In this document: piece after piece, positions 23,701 to 35,800 of the stretch | How the letters are laid out: each line of letters starts with the position of its first letter | How positions within the stretch are numbered: position 1 is the first letter of the stretch | Assembly: GCF_030704535.1 (NCBI RefSeq) | Contig: NC_081815.1 | Location: 19,366,001 to 19,430,000 of the forward strand | Origin: Vitis vinifera | Lineage: Eukaryota > Streptophyta > Magnoliopsida > Vitales > Vitaceae | DNA: 64,000 bases | Direction of reading: 5' to 3' | Notes under the pieces: model-generated | Databases searched by the model: none | Seen by the model: only the letters and a program-made list of their open reading frames with translations | Told to the model about the DNA's origin: nothing | Program-made: the position numbers and the translations under genes

Positions 23701-23888
23701 TCTAAAAATGGTTAAATAAGAGAGAATTTGATGGTAGTCACATGTGAAAAGTGGTAGAATAAAGATAAAAATGAGTCAAAAGAGTATTTTTGTCCATTAT
23801 TATCTCATATCTTTATAATCAATTATGGGTGATTAAAAGACTTTATGTTAATTATCAAGCCTAAGTGGGTTGAAAACACAATTCTCTC
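20759..23888. mobile_element. Mutator-like DNA transposon, non-autonomous, 3.13 kb
   Basis: Imperfect terminal inverted repeats: the first 39 bases (from GGGAAAATTATG) match the reverse complement of the last 39 (from GAGAGAATTGTG) at 29 positions by my count. The 9-bp sequence attatatat flanks both ends (20750-20758 and 23889-23897). The sister block near 10350 shows the empty site, apart from TA-repeat length. A 9-bp target duplication is the hallmark of Mutator-like elements. The interior is very AT-rich, has no transposase-like open frame and holds a tandem repeat at 22189-22860. It is therefore non-autonomous. It inserted after the receptor blocks duplicated. Confidence 0.85.
22189..22860 (+). 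repeat. 300-bp tandem repeat inside the Mutator-like element
   Basis: Two diverged full units and the start of a third begin with 'ttgtacacccttgtacactt'-like text near 22189, 22499 and 22795, a spacing of about 300 bases. Each full unit contains 'aaaatggtggatgactta' and 'catgacataggtgtacaat'. It is non-coding as far as I can see. Confidence 0.75.
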
Positions 23889-24062
23889 ATTATATATTAA
23901 TCTAAATTTAATCGATGTTTGATAATTAAATTAACGAGTCAACTTTTGAACAAGGACACTAGCCTATAATTAATCAAAACTACATTTCTAAAAAGAAAGT
24001 AACCTATTAACTTCCAAGAAATTATGAAAAACTTCATCATCATTCATGCATATGTATACATT

Positions 24063-24104
<42 letters not shown>

Positions 24105-25345
24105 TTGGCATATTCATATGAATAATTACATGCTCATGGGCCTAGGTATATACTTATATATACATATACATATACATATACATATTCTTTTGAATACTTA
24201 CATGCTGATGGGTCCACGTATATACTCATTTCTACATATGCATGTGCATATGAATACTTATAAGCTCATGGGCCCACATATATACTCATATATATATACA
24301 TGTATCCTATACACACACACACATAATAGATAGGCACATACAAATATCTAGGCATTGTTTCATTTACTTGTTTTGGGACATATCTTTAATTTGGTTAAAG
24401 AATCAAACACGGTTTACATGTGGTTGTTAGCCTTTTTTCTTTTTATTTCTGTAAGCGTACTTTGTGTATTGGCAATTTTGGGTCAAAATTCCCATTATGT
24501 CTCTTGGCTCATACTTCTAAAATCCTCCCTTAGACATTCACCTTTTCCAAGTTATTCATGTTTGAAGATGGCTAGAGGAGATGGTAAATATTTTTGAGTT
24601 GTTAGATGGTGACTAACACTGATCAACCTTGTTATAAACTCTTATCATTTCAGTGAAAATTTGAGTGGTTGTTTAAGGAGTGCAAAACATAATGTTTAAG
24701 TCATTTGGATTGATTTATGATAGATCAAACTTAGGGGTATTAGTCTCTGTTGTACTTGGGTGGTTTCTATTCTTGTTTGATCAATCAAACTTTGATCACA
24801 TCTACATTCCTTCATCTTTTTTCAAATCATTCTCAATTGTAGGATGAGTTTTGAGATGTGGTAAGGGCTGTTGTGAGAGTGAAAACCTTGGTTTTTTGAG
24901 CTTCAAGGTTCTCTTACCATAGTGGGGAGTGTTTGCCTTGTGAGAAAACATTTGGGTTTGAATTGAAAACCGTTTTCGAGTGAAAAATCTTTGTTCAAAA
25001 TGGGTTGATTCATTGTGTTCTTCATCCTAACCCTCATATTGCTCTCATATTCAACTTATTGGGGTAAAACCCAAGATTCTTGTTGTGTGGACTCAAGAAG
25101 AGGTTGAGATTAAAGTTTGGAGTGGATTCCAAGTGTTTTCCTGAAGAAGAAAAGTGGAAGCTGAAGCTTGAAGGTTCTAGGCAAGTAGTCCATAGGGGGA
25201 TAGAAGGTTTGGGCTAGGTAAAAACCTTGTACTCAACTAATTTTTCTTCATAGTGGATTATTTGATTGCTTGAGGCATGTGATTTTTTATCTCTTCGGAG
25301 GATTTCCACGTTAAAAAAATTGGTGTTATTGTCTTTCTATTTTCT
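23889..25345 (+). repeat. Duplicated block, right part: minisatellite and LTR-like fragment
   Basis: Resumes the homology to copy 1 from about 10350. The 61-bp minisatellite is at 24046-24330, with a TA and AC run at 24065-24105. The LTR-like fragment matching 10870-11790 spans about 24440-25345 and is then cut: homology ends after 'ctttctattttctt'. No gene is seen. Confidence 0.65.
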
Positions 25346-26880
25346 TTTGTACATTTTCTATATTTAAATTTCATCTCAAACCATATCTTTTGTTAAAGAA
25401 TCAAACATGGTTCACATCTTGGTAGCCTTTTTTTTCTTTTTATTTCCATGACAAGCAATTGGTTTGGAAATGTGGTTTCTTACTTGAATGGATAGAATAT
25501 ATATTATAATCAAAATCATAGCTTTATTTGTAATTAGGTAAATTTTACTCATCTCCCCTCGTGTTTGAATTAAATGTACTTAATCACTACGAGTTTGGAA
25601 TTTCATAATAAATAAGAAAAATAATAAATGAAAAACGAAAATGAAGTATTTGATGAAATTTCAAACTAATGGTAATTATATGTACATTCCCCTCAATGGC
25701 AATGAATGAAATTAACCATTTTTAAATTTTGGAAACTTTGTTTTTTTTTTTTTTTTAAACAAAAGTAAGTTAACTAAAATTTAATTATGTAGAAAACTTA
25801 GAATGGAAGGACACAAGTGAAGGAATGAAATTTATTAAGATGATTAGCTGTGGGAAGGTACTCAGAAAGAAAGTCTTTCTATAAAATTTGAAGCTAAAAT
25901 TTTGTGGATAGACCCATGTAAACGCAAGGTCCCGACTCTTAAGATATTCCAAGGTGTCCTATTTATAGACTTTGAAGTAAGATGGAAAAAACATACATGT
26001 CCCCATTATATCTACTTTATGAAGATTTTTAAATCTTAGTAGACCTTAATCTTATTAAGTTGTAATAGAGCGGAATGCATAAGTCTTGACTAGCTGTAGG
26101 AATTTAATAAAAAAGAAAGCCTTTCTATAAAATGTGAAGCTAAAATTTTATAGATGAACCTATGTAAACGCAAAGTCCCGACTCTTAGAAGATTCCAAGG
26201 TGCCCCATTTATGGACTTGGAACAAAATATACTTTCTGTAAAGTAAGATGAGAAAAGCATTCACATCCCCGTTACATCTACTTTATGAAAAGTATGACAA
26301 AATCCTTAAATCTAATTACTAAACCTTAATCTTATTAAGTTGTAATAGAACGGAATCCTTAAGTCTAAATACTATTAAGTGTTATTTTTTTAAAAGTTAA
26401 AAATATTTGAAAATATGTGAAGAGAAAAAAAATAAAAAAGTGATTTTTTCTATTAAGGTAATTTTTTTCATTAAAACAAAATTGTTGATTCTTGTAAAAT
26501 GTTTCAAGTCTAAAAGAAAATTGTTGTAAGACTTAAAGTAAAAAAAGGAAAAAAAAAAAAAAAAAAAAACTCTTTGGACAGATGGATGCCAAGAAGGTGA
26601 AAATTATGGTTCCACTAACTAAAACTCTTTGAATTCTAATTTTATATTTCTCAAAATTAATGAGTGTGAATGTTAAATCTAATAGATAACTTTGAAGTAC
26701 TTGGCTAAGAATCCGTGTGTCTATTAACAACAAAATTAAGAAATGTATTGATTCAAATTTAGTCCATGTTCTATAGCTAAATTAACAAGTCAACTTTTGA
26801 ACAAGGACACTAGCCTATAAATGATCAAAACTACATTTTTAAAAGAAAGTAACCTATTAACATATATAGTAAAAGCATCA
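25346..26880. repeat. Intergenic module with local tandem duplication
   Basis: 25360-25520 resembles 13777-13920 and 25740-26480 resembles 9510-9990. Inside it, a segment of about 255 bp is tandemly doubled (about 25830-26080 and 26085-26345), each half with 'ctttctataaaatttgaagc'-like text and 'cccgactctta'. 26600-26860 resembles 10170-10470. No gene is seen. Confidence 0.65.
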
Positions 26881-27024
26881 AGAGTTGTTGTTAGCTCAAG
26901 ATATACTTTCAGAGTTACATCTCCTTTACGAAAAGTGAGATAAGGTTCTTGAAGGAGTGCTGTCGGCTCAAGTTGATGTGGGTGTTTTTACTTGGTCTTC
27001 TTCATAGAAGCGCTGCCTTCTTCA

Positions 27025-27150
27025 GAAATTAATTTTGAATATTTGATGAAGTGTAACTTGGAAGGAAGGATATCAACAGCAGGTGACATTTATAGCTATG
27101 GGATGATGTTGTTAATAATGGTTACAAGAAAGAAGCTCTTACCAGTAGTG
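27025..27150 (+). pseudogene. RLK exon 2 fossil
   Basis: Encodes 'CNLEGRISTAGDIYSYGMML' and 'MVTRKK', matching the start of exon 2 of the receptors (LEGRVSSRGDIYSYGIMLLEMVTRKKP). The rest of the kinase end is missing. It is a remnant of a separate receptor copy upstream of the next pseudogene. Confidence 0.75.
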
Positions 27151-27790
27151 AATTTTGCTCCATCTTCTTCGAATTTTATTTGATCTATTTTTCAATTTCT
27201 TTCTTAGCTTTGGATATATTTCTCTTATAGCAGCTGTCTGGATTATGTTCCCAAATTGTGTCTTGAGTTCATAAGAGTTGTGCAGTCAGCTCACCTCTCT
27301 GATTATTAAATCCTTTATGTGACTGAATTAATTTTGCATGCTAAGAAATCCCAAATAATACAGAACATCATATAGAGGTTTTAATTTGTATTTCAGACAA
27401 ATTCAGACATTCAAACTCAAAACATTTGATAAATGGTTATTAGCACTAATGAGGTTGAATTTAGTTTGGGCTACTTGAAAGCCTGAACTTGGGAACATCT
27501 TGTTTATCCTTGGGTGTAAAGGACAGCAGTTAAAATGTTTAACCCGGATTGATTGATGGTTGGCTCAAGCTAATTTTATGCCTTTTGGGTAGTATTGATT
27601 ATGATCGAAAAGCCAATCTCATCCTCATTTTCACGCATTTGAGACTTGTTCTATGTTTACTTTTGTTTTAAGACAATTTTGTCATGCAGTGATGTGCAAA
27701 GAAAAGACTACTAATCAAATTAAATAAATACATGCAATTATGCTCAATTTTATTGGTCTTATGGCCTTGAAAGGTTATAGTTAATTTGAT
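27151..27790. other. Gene-free stretch
   Basis: Between two RLK fossils. I see no coding frame, repeat or promoter that I can support. Confidence 0.5.
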
Positions 27791-27794
27791 CAGC

Positions 27795-29801
27795 TAACAG
27801 GTTCAGTTCCAAAGGGAATCGGTTCCTTGAGGAATTTGAATCTGCTAACATTGGTTGATAACAATCTGAGTGGAGCCATTCCACCAACAATTAAAGAAAT
27901 GAAAAACCTGCAGAGGTTATATCTTGATGTTTAATCAACTTGGAAAAAGCATTCCTATAGAGATTTGCCTCCTCACAAACTTGGGGGAAATAGGCCTCCA
28001 AAGTAATAAGCTGTCTGGATCAATTCCAAATTGCATAGGAAATCTTACTAATTTACAGACCTTGCTCCTAACTTCCAATTCATTGTCCTCATCAATTCCT
28101 TCTAGCTCATGGATCCTTGAGAATCTCCATTTCTTGGATTTATCATTTAATTCACTGAGTGGAAGCCTCCATGCAAACATGAGAGCATTGAAAATGTTGC
28201 AGATCATCGACTTATCTTGGAACATCATCTCAGGTAATATTCCTACCATTCTTGGGGGCTTCCAAAGCTTATATTCCCTAAACCTGTCAGGCAACTCATT
28301 CTAGGGACCGGTTCCTGAGTCACTTGGAGAATTGAAGACACTGGATTAAATGGACCTCTCCCACAACCTCTCTGGAGCAATTCCCAAATCCTTAGAGGCA
28401 CTTTCACATCTTCAATACTTGAATTTGTCTTTCAATAATCTGTCAGGGGAAATTCCAGGTGGAGGTCCTTTTGCAAACTTTACAGTCACATCTGTTGTGG
28501 GGAATGAAGCACTCTGTGGGCTGCCAATCTTTCAAGTCCAACCATGGAGAAGTTATGGTACCGACAAATCAAAAATTAAATTTCTGGTGAAAGTTATTCT
28601 CCCAGCCATTGCATCAGTGTTAATCCTGGTTGCTCTCGTTCTCATGATGGTAAAATATCAAAAGAGGAATATGGAAACACAAAGGACGGTTCTTGTATTA
28701 CGTGCAGTGGAGCATAGAATGATTTCATATCAAGAGCTTCACCATGCTACAAATGATTTCTCTGAAGCCAACATCCTTGGAGTGGGAAGCTTCGTTCCGT
28801 CTTCAAAGGAACACTTTCTGATGGGACCGCTGTTGCTGTTAAAACTCTAAATCTGCAACTAAGAGGGAGCTTTCAAGAGTTTTGATGCAGAATGCAAGGT
28901 GCTAGCAAGGGTTCGACATAGAAATCTTGTTAAAATCATAAGCTCATGCTCTAACCCTGAGCTACGGGCCTTGGTTTTGCAATACGTGCCAAATGGAAGC
29001 CTTGAGAAGTGGTTGTATTCTTACAACTACTGCTTGAGTCTCTTCCAAAGAGTGAGTATCATGTTGGATGTTGCATTAGCTTTGAAGTGTCTTCATCATG
29101 GTCAATCCGAGCCTGTGGTGCATTGTGATTTGAAACCTAGCAATGTCCTCCTGGATGATGAGATGGTTGCCCATGTGGGCGACTTTGGCATCGCAAAGAT
29201 TTTGGCTGAAAACAAGATTGCAACACAAACCAAGACACTAGGTACTCTTGGCTACATTGCACCAGATAAATCTTTTGGCCCATGATGAAATTTAGTACTA
29301 CAACTTAAATAGCACCAAGAGAATTTGAATTCAATGATCCAATTGAAAGACCATATTTTTTCTTTTGCTAATGTACTATAATGTAAAATGCATATTAATG
29401 ACTGTGAGATAGACAATGAAAAATGATAGAAATCTTGTTATGTTATCTTCTCCAAAAATTGACTTCGAATCTTTTATAGAGTATGGCTCAGAAGGAAGGG
29501 TGTCCACAAGAGGCGATATTTATAGCTATGGGATAATGTTGTTAGAGATGATTACAAGAAAGAAGCCCATGGATGAAATGTTTACAAGAGAAATGAGTTT
29601 GAGGCAATGGATTCATACATCAATTCCCAACCAAATGAAATCTACTGAGGAACCAAGGTGGAGGAGATGCGATTGCCTCACATGAAAATCTTTTGGCCAT
29701 CATTGAACTGGGCTTGGAGTGCAGTAGAGAATTGCCAGAAGAGAGGACAGATATAAAAGAAGTTGCGGTTAAGCTCAACAAAATCAAATTGAAATTAGCT
29801 T
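27795..29801 (+). pseudogene. LRR-RLK pseudogene, N-terminal half missing
   Basis: Starts within the LRRs ('LTGSVPKGIGSL' equivalent), so the signal peptide and first half of the ectodomain are gone. LRRs, membrane segment and kinase follow in the order of the intact copies. Disabling changes include stops near 28303 (TAG) and 28347 (TAA), a frameshift in the glycine loop near 28792, another near 28855, an intron donor changed from GT to AT at 29266, and a deletion in exon 2 near 29635. HCDLKPSN and DFG remain readable in 28899-29285. It shares with copies 1 and 2 the lack of one LRR block. Its stop codon is split by the TRIM element at 29802. Confidence 0.88.
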
Positions 29802-31671
29802 TGTTGGGAATTGTCCCAAATTCCTAATTAGTAAATATTCCTTTTTGTAAAGAATATTGTATAGAATATTTCTAGGTTGATATATTATTGTAATATTAGA
29901 CTTCCTTATAGAATAAGGAAGGTTGTTGGAAATATCTCTATAAATATTCTAGGTCATGAGGGGAAAAAGTCATGAGATGGAGATGGGCCTATAGAGACTA
30001 TACGAGGTGGATAGAGATGTGAGGAAGAACGGGAGGTACCTGGTGGAGCGAGAGGGCTCGTAGTAAGGTATGGATACAAGGAGTGGGGAAACATGGGATG
30101 TTTCGGGAACCCAATAGTTGTATCTGGTTTTATCCTCTGTAATATTCTCTATTGTATAGTGGAATTATTCTCTCTCATCCGTGGACGTAGGCATGGTTGG
30201 CCGAACCACGTTAAAACCTCGTGTACCGTATGTGAGATTGTTTTATCTTTGTGTTCTTGAACTAACATTGTTGGCATCAAAGCTTTCGCTGGCACTACAA
30301 TTGGTATCAGAGCTTGGGTTGAAGATTTCTGGAAGAGTAAAAGATCACAAAGCACACAAGATGAAAACAAAAGGAATTTTCACTTAAGGTGGAGTCAATT
30401 GCTCTTTCGTGGTGATATGATACAAAAAGGTTTGTGTCATGGAGAGATTGAAGATTAACTTCATGTAATTTGGTCCAAGGTGGAGATTGTTGGGAATTGT
30501 CCCAAATTCCTAATTAGTAAATATTCCTTTTTGTAAAGAATATTGTATAGAATATTTCTAGGTTGATATATTATTGTAATATTAGACTTCTTTATAGAAT
30601 AAGGAAGGTTGTTGGAAATATCTCTATAAATATTCTAGGTCATGAGGGGAAAAAGTTATGAGATGGAGATGGGCCTATAGAGACTATACGAGGTGGATAG
30701 AGATGTGAGGAAGAACGGGAGGTACCTGGTGGAGCGAGAGGGCTCGTAGTAAGGTATGGATACAAGGAGTGGGGAAACATGGGATGTTTCGGGAACCCAA
30801 TAGTTGTATCTGGTTTTATCCTCTGTAATATTCTCTATTGTATAGTGGAATTATTCTCTCTCATCCGTGGACGTAGGCATGGTTGGCCGAACCACGTTAA
30901 AACCTCGTGTACCGTATGTGAGATTGTTTTATCTTTGTGTTCTTGAACTAACATTGTTGGCATCAAAGCTTTCGCTGGCACTACAATTGGTATCAGAGCT
31001 TGGGTTGAAGATTTCTGGAAGAGTAAAAGATCACAAAGCACACAAGATGAAAACAAAAGGAATTTTCACTTAAGGTGGAGTCAATTGCTCTTTCGTGGTG
31101 ATATGATACAAAAAGGTTTGTGTCATGGAGAGATTGAAGATTAACTTCATGTAATTTGGTCCAAGGTGGAGATTGTTGGGAATTGTCCCAAATTCCTAAT
31201 TAGTAAATATTCCTTTTTGTAAAGAATATTGTATAGAATATTTCTAGGTTGATATATTATTGTAATATTAGACTTCTTTATAGAATAAGGAAGGTTGTTG
31301 GAAATATCTCTATAAATATTCTAGGTCATGAGGGGAAAAAGTTATGAGATGGAGATGGGCCTATAGAGACTATACGAAGTGGATAGAGATGTGAGGAAGA
31401 ACGGGAGGTACCTGGTGGAGCGAGAGGGCTCGTAGTAAGGTATGGATACAAGGAGTGGGGAAACATGGGATGTTTCGGGAACCCAATAGTTGTATCTGGT
31501 TTTATCCTCTGTAATATTCTCTATTGTATAGTGGAATTATTCTCTCTCATCCGTGGACGTAGGCATGGTTGGCCGAACCACGTTAAAACCTCGTGTACCG
31601 TATGTGAGATTGTTTTATCTTTGTGTTCTTGAACTAACATTGTTGGCATCAAAGCTTTCGCTGGCACTACA
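29802..31671 (+). mobile_element. TRIM retrotransposon with three LTRs
   Basis: Three LTRs of 498 bp (29802-30299, 30488-30985, 31174-31671) alternate with two identical 188-bp interiors (30300-30487, 30986-31173). Each LTR begins TGTTGGGAATTG and ends CACTACA. Each interior starts with the primer-binding site TGGTATCAGAGC and ends with the purine tract AAGGTGGAGAT. AGCTT flanks the whole element (29797-29801, 31672-31676), a 5-bp target duplication. The lack of coding capacity fits a terminal-repeat retrotransposon in miniature. By eye the LTRs differ at about three positions, so it is young. Orientation follows the primer site. Confidence 0.93.
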
Positions 31672-31804
31672 AGCTTGAAGTAAACATGTATCATTTAAAC
31701 TTGTCTTGGTCAATTTTCATGCTCTTCTTGTGTATGCATGTACTCTGGTTATATTATGAATGCATTATCAACTCTCTAATGGTTTTCAATTATCAAATTT
31801 ATGG
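31672..31804 (+). other. 3' flank of the RLK pseudogene beyond the TRIM
   Basis: After the repeated AGCTT the sequence continues 'gaagtaaacatgtatcattt', which matches the 3' UTR of copies 1 and 2. The TRIM therefore split one gene end from its own 3' flank. Confidence 0.7.
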
Positions 31805-32815
31805 CTTGTGTTTCTTGTTGATCAAAGAAGACCTGAAAAACATGTTAATGGAGGTGGGTACCAAAATGGTTACGCAACTTACCCTCACTTCATACCCAAT
31901 ACCTTGGAAGGAACAATCTTACAGTTACTATTCCACTTTCATTGGTAATAATTCTAAGTTGGAATGGCATTCATGGAAACATTCCTAATGCGATAGGCAA
32001 TCTTCATAATTTGAAGGAACTTCTATTCAGATTCTATTGAAAATCTTTTAAGTTCTCTTAAATTTTTTTGCACATTCATGTAAAATAAAGGGTCCAATTC
32101 CAAAGGGAATTGGTTCCTTGAGAAATATCCCATCAACAATTAAGGGAATAAATGCCACCCCCCTTTCTATTCATTCAAAAGGCCCACCCTCCCTTTTTAT
32201 CGTTAAAAGGCCCAAGGCCCAAATAAACAATTTTCATTTAAATGTTTAAAATTTTCATTAAACAATTTGAACTCTGGGCCTCAAACTCATTAAATGAGTT
32301 GAGACACCACTCCACTACATCTTAACTTATTGTTTCATACGACGAACAAAATAAATACATTTTTTACTAAAAAAATATAATATTAATATATATATATATA
32401 AAATATTTTTTAAAATTATAAAATTAGTTAAAATAAAATAATTAATTTTGCTTTCATTTTCAATATATTCACATTTAAATATTATATAAATTTTATTTAA
32501 TAAAATTTAAAATATTAATACATTTATACTTATGCATAAGAAAAAAATGAAATATAATTGATTTTTAATTTATATATATATTTTAAAATTTTTATAATAA
32601 TATATAATTATATATTTATGATGTTATCAGTTTGATCAGGTTCAACTATTGATTTGACTAGTGAACCGTAAACCTATAACTTTTTCGATTTAATGATCGG
32701 TCTAATTCTAAAAACATTGAAAATTTAACTTATCAATGACTTGGGGAACTGAACCTAAAGAATGATAAACTATCTCCAAATCAATTCCAAGATGCATAGG
32801 AAATCTCAATGGTTG
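31805..32815 (+). pseudogene. LRR-RLK 5' fragment with internal insertion
   Basis: Begins with a 5' leader like those of copies 1 and 2 ('ttgttgatcaaagaagacct'), then jumps from the start codon into LRR text: 'LRNLPSL'-like, 'NNLT', 'NNSKLEW' and 'IGNLHNLKE'. A further LRR piece is at 32090-32150 ('GPIPKGIGSL'). About 600 bases of unrelated AT-rich DNA (32152-32750) follow, then a last LRR scrap near 32755-32815 ('NDKLS..SIPRCIGNLN'). No kinase part follows. It is clearly dead. Confidence 0.75.
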
Positions 32816-35800
32816 TTCTACCATGTTTTTTGGAACTTGTTTTTAAGTTCAAAAATAATAATTCTCTAGTCTTTAATAAAAATAAGAGTGTTGGACAAGT
32901 CATTTTTAAAATAAAAAATAAAAAATAAAAAATAAAAAACTTGTTTAAAAAAGTTTTTAATTAATTTATCTTTTGTTTTGGTTTTGTAAAAACATTACAA
33001 ATTGAATTTATATTATATAAATTTAATTTAATTTCAGTCTTATTAAAAATGAAAGTATTTTCTAATTATAAATAAATAGTTTTTTTTTTAGTAAACACAA
33101 ATACTAATATTATAACACAATCATAAGTTATATATATTTTTTATTAAAAAAATATACCATTTTAGTATAAGTTAAAAACATAAGGATATTAACATCATAT
33201 TTTTTTAGATTAAAAATGAATAATAATAATCTTAATAATATTTTATTTTAAATGAATAGTGAATACATGTTTAATTTTTTAAGATATAAATAAGTCAAAA
33301 TTTTCATTTCAACTGAATTAATATAATATTCTAAAATGTTTTTTTTACTTAAACTATAATTAATTAAATTAGTTTTTTTTGAATTCAAAATTATTCTAAA
33401 AATTTGAAAAATCTATTAAAGAATTTAAATTATTATTTATGTCTTAGTTAATTTATAATTTATTTACCTAAATTTAAAAAATATAGTTCTTTATATGGGA
33501 GAAATAGTAAAATCATGACTTATAATCTATCAGTTTTGATTTATTATTTTTTTTAATGATTAAATCTATTTTTTTGAGTTCCAAATTATTTTTAAAAATT
33601 ATTAAATACGTTAATAAGTCAATATAAAGTGTCACTTGATTTGAAATTCATTTTTATAGAGAGAAAATTTATAAAAATATAATTATGTATATAAAAAAAT
33701 AATAGAGACATTATGAACTAATTTTTATCTATAAATTTTTGGTATTAGTGAGTTTATTATTTGAGATTTAAATTATTTTTAAAAATTACTAGACTTGTTA
33801 ATGAATCTAACACATTAAGTCTTGTTTAATTTATATTTCATTTTCTTGGGAAAAAAGAATAGAAAATAATGACTTTATGTGGAAAAGAAACAATAGAGTC
33901 ATTCTAGACTAATTTTTGTCCACAAATTTCTAATATTGATTGGTTCATTATTTGAATTTTAAGTTATTTTTAAAAATTATTAAACTCATTAATGAATCCA
34001 ATACATTAAGTTTTGTTTAATTTGAAGTTCATTTGTCTAATAAAAAAATAAAAAAATAATGATTCTATATAGAGGAGAAACAATAAAGTTGTTTTATATC
34101 AATTTTTGTCCATAAATTTCTAATATTAATCGAATTCTTATTGAAGTTTTAAGTTATTTTTGAAAATTACTTTAATAATAATAATAATAATAATAATAAT
34201 GATTATTATTATTATTATTTGTTTTGGTTATGTAAAAACATTGTAAATTCAATTCATATAATTAATATATCTATATGTATTAAATTTAATTCAAGTGTTA
34301 TTAAAAATGAAAATAGTTTTGTAATTACAAATAAATTTAAAAATAAATAGTTTTTGGTAAAACATGAATAATAATATTATAATAAAATCATAAATATATT
34401 ATTTTATTAAAAAAAATACTATTTTAGTATATGCATGCTAGAAAGATAAGGATATCACATCTTTGTAAGTTTTTTTTTCCAAGTGAATAATAATAATAAT
34501 TTTTAATAATATTTTATTTAAGGTGTGTAATGAATAAAGTTTAAATTTTTTAAAAGGTAAATAAGTCAAGTTTTTCATTTCATGTACACATTTAGTACTT
34601 TACGAATATAATATTCTAGAATGTTTTGATTTAATCTACAATTAATTAGATCAATTTTTTGAATTGAAAATTATTCTTAAAAATTAAATAATCAATTAAA
34701 GAATTTAAATTATTATTTATGTCTTACTTAATTTATAATTTATTTATCTAAATTCAAAAAATATAATTGTGTGTAAAGGAGGTTTAATTTGAATTTCATT
34801 TGCCTAGTGAAAAAATTGGAAAATAATGATTCTATATAAAAAAGAAACAATAAGGTTGTTCTATACCAATTTTTGTCTATAAATTTTCGGTATTAATTGT
34901 TTAATTATTTAAGTTTTAAATTTCTTTTAAAAATTACTATATTCATTAATGAATCCAACATATTAAGTTTTGTTTAATTTGAAATTTATTTCCCTTGTGA
35001 AAAAAATAGAAAATAATGATTCTATATAGAAGAGAAACAATAGAGTTATTTTAAACTATTTTTTTTTCATAAATTTCTAGTATCGAATGAGCTATTATTT
35101 AAGTTTGAAGTTATTTTTAAAAATTAGTAGAGTGGTTAATGAATCCAAAGCATTAAGTTTTGCTTAATTTGGAGTTTATTTTCCTAATATTTTTTTTTTA
35201 CAAAAATATGATATATATATATTTTACTAACCTTGCATATATAATAAATTTTGGTCTATGACTATCTAATGTTATTAAGTTCCATGACTTTTTTAATTGA
35301 ATCGGTTTTTGAGTTTTACATTATTTTTGAAAATTAATAAATTTTACGTATAAAGTACAATTTGATTTGAAATTTATTTGCTTAATGAAAATTTTTAGTG
35401 AAGTTAAAAGAAATTTTAAAAACACCTATAATTTAAAGGAATATCATATTTGAAGATTTTTCATATCAGTATTAGATTGTGTAAAAAAAAAAAAGGGAAT
35501 GATATCATGTTCAATTTTATTTGTTTTTTAATAGTTTTTTATTTTTTATTTTTACTTTTTAATGCTTTCCTTTGTTTTAAAAAAAAAAAATGATGAAAGC
35601 AACTCCTATTTGTTAATTATCTAAAAACTATTTTTTATTTCACTTTGTTTTTAAAAACTATTTTTATAGAACATTGACCAAACAATGTCAGTATTTTTTT
35701 ATAAAAGTTTTCTATTTTTAAAAACAAAAAAAGTTTTTAAATCACACGGCCAAGAGGATCAAAGTTCAATCCCATGAAAATGCTGCTCTTTAATAAAACT

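Noticed and set aside
30149-31073. Identical short ORFs repeated every 686 bases
   Set aside because: They lie across LTR and interior of the TRIM element, with no protein similarity; the repetition comes from the element.
32816-35500. Regularly recurring units considered as a CRISPR-like or satellite array
   Set aside because: The units are long, diverged and irregularly spaced in a plant nuclear context; dispersed AT-rich repeats explain them.
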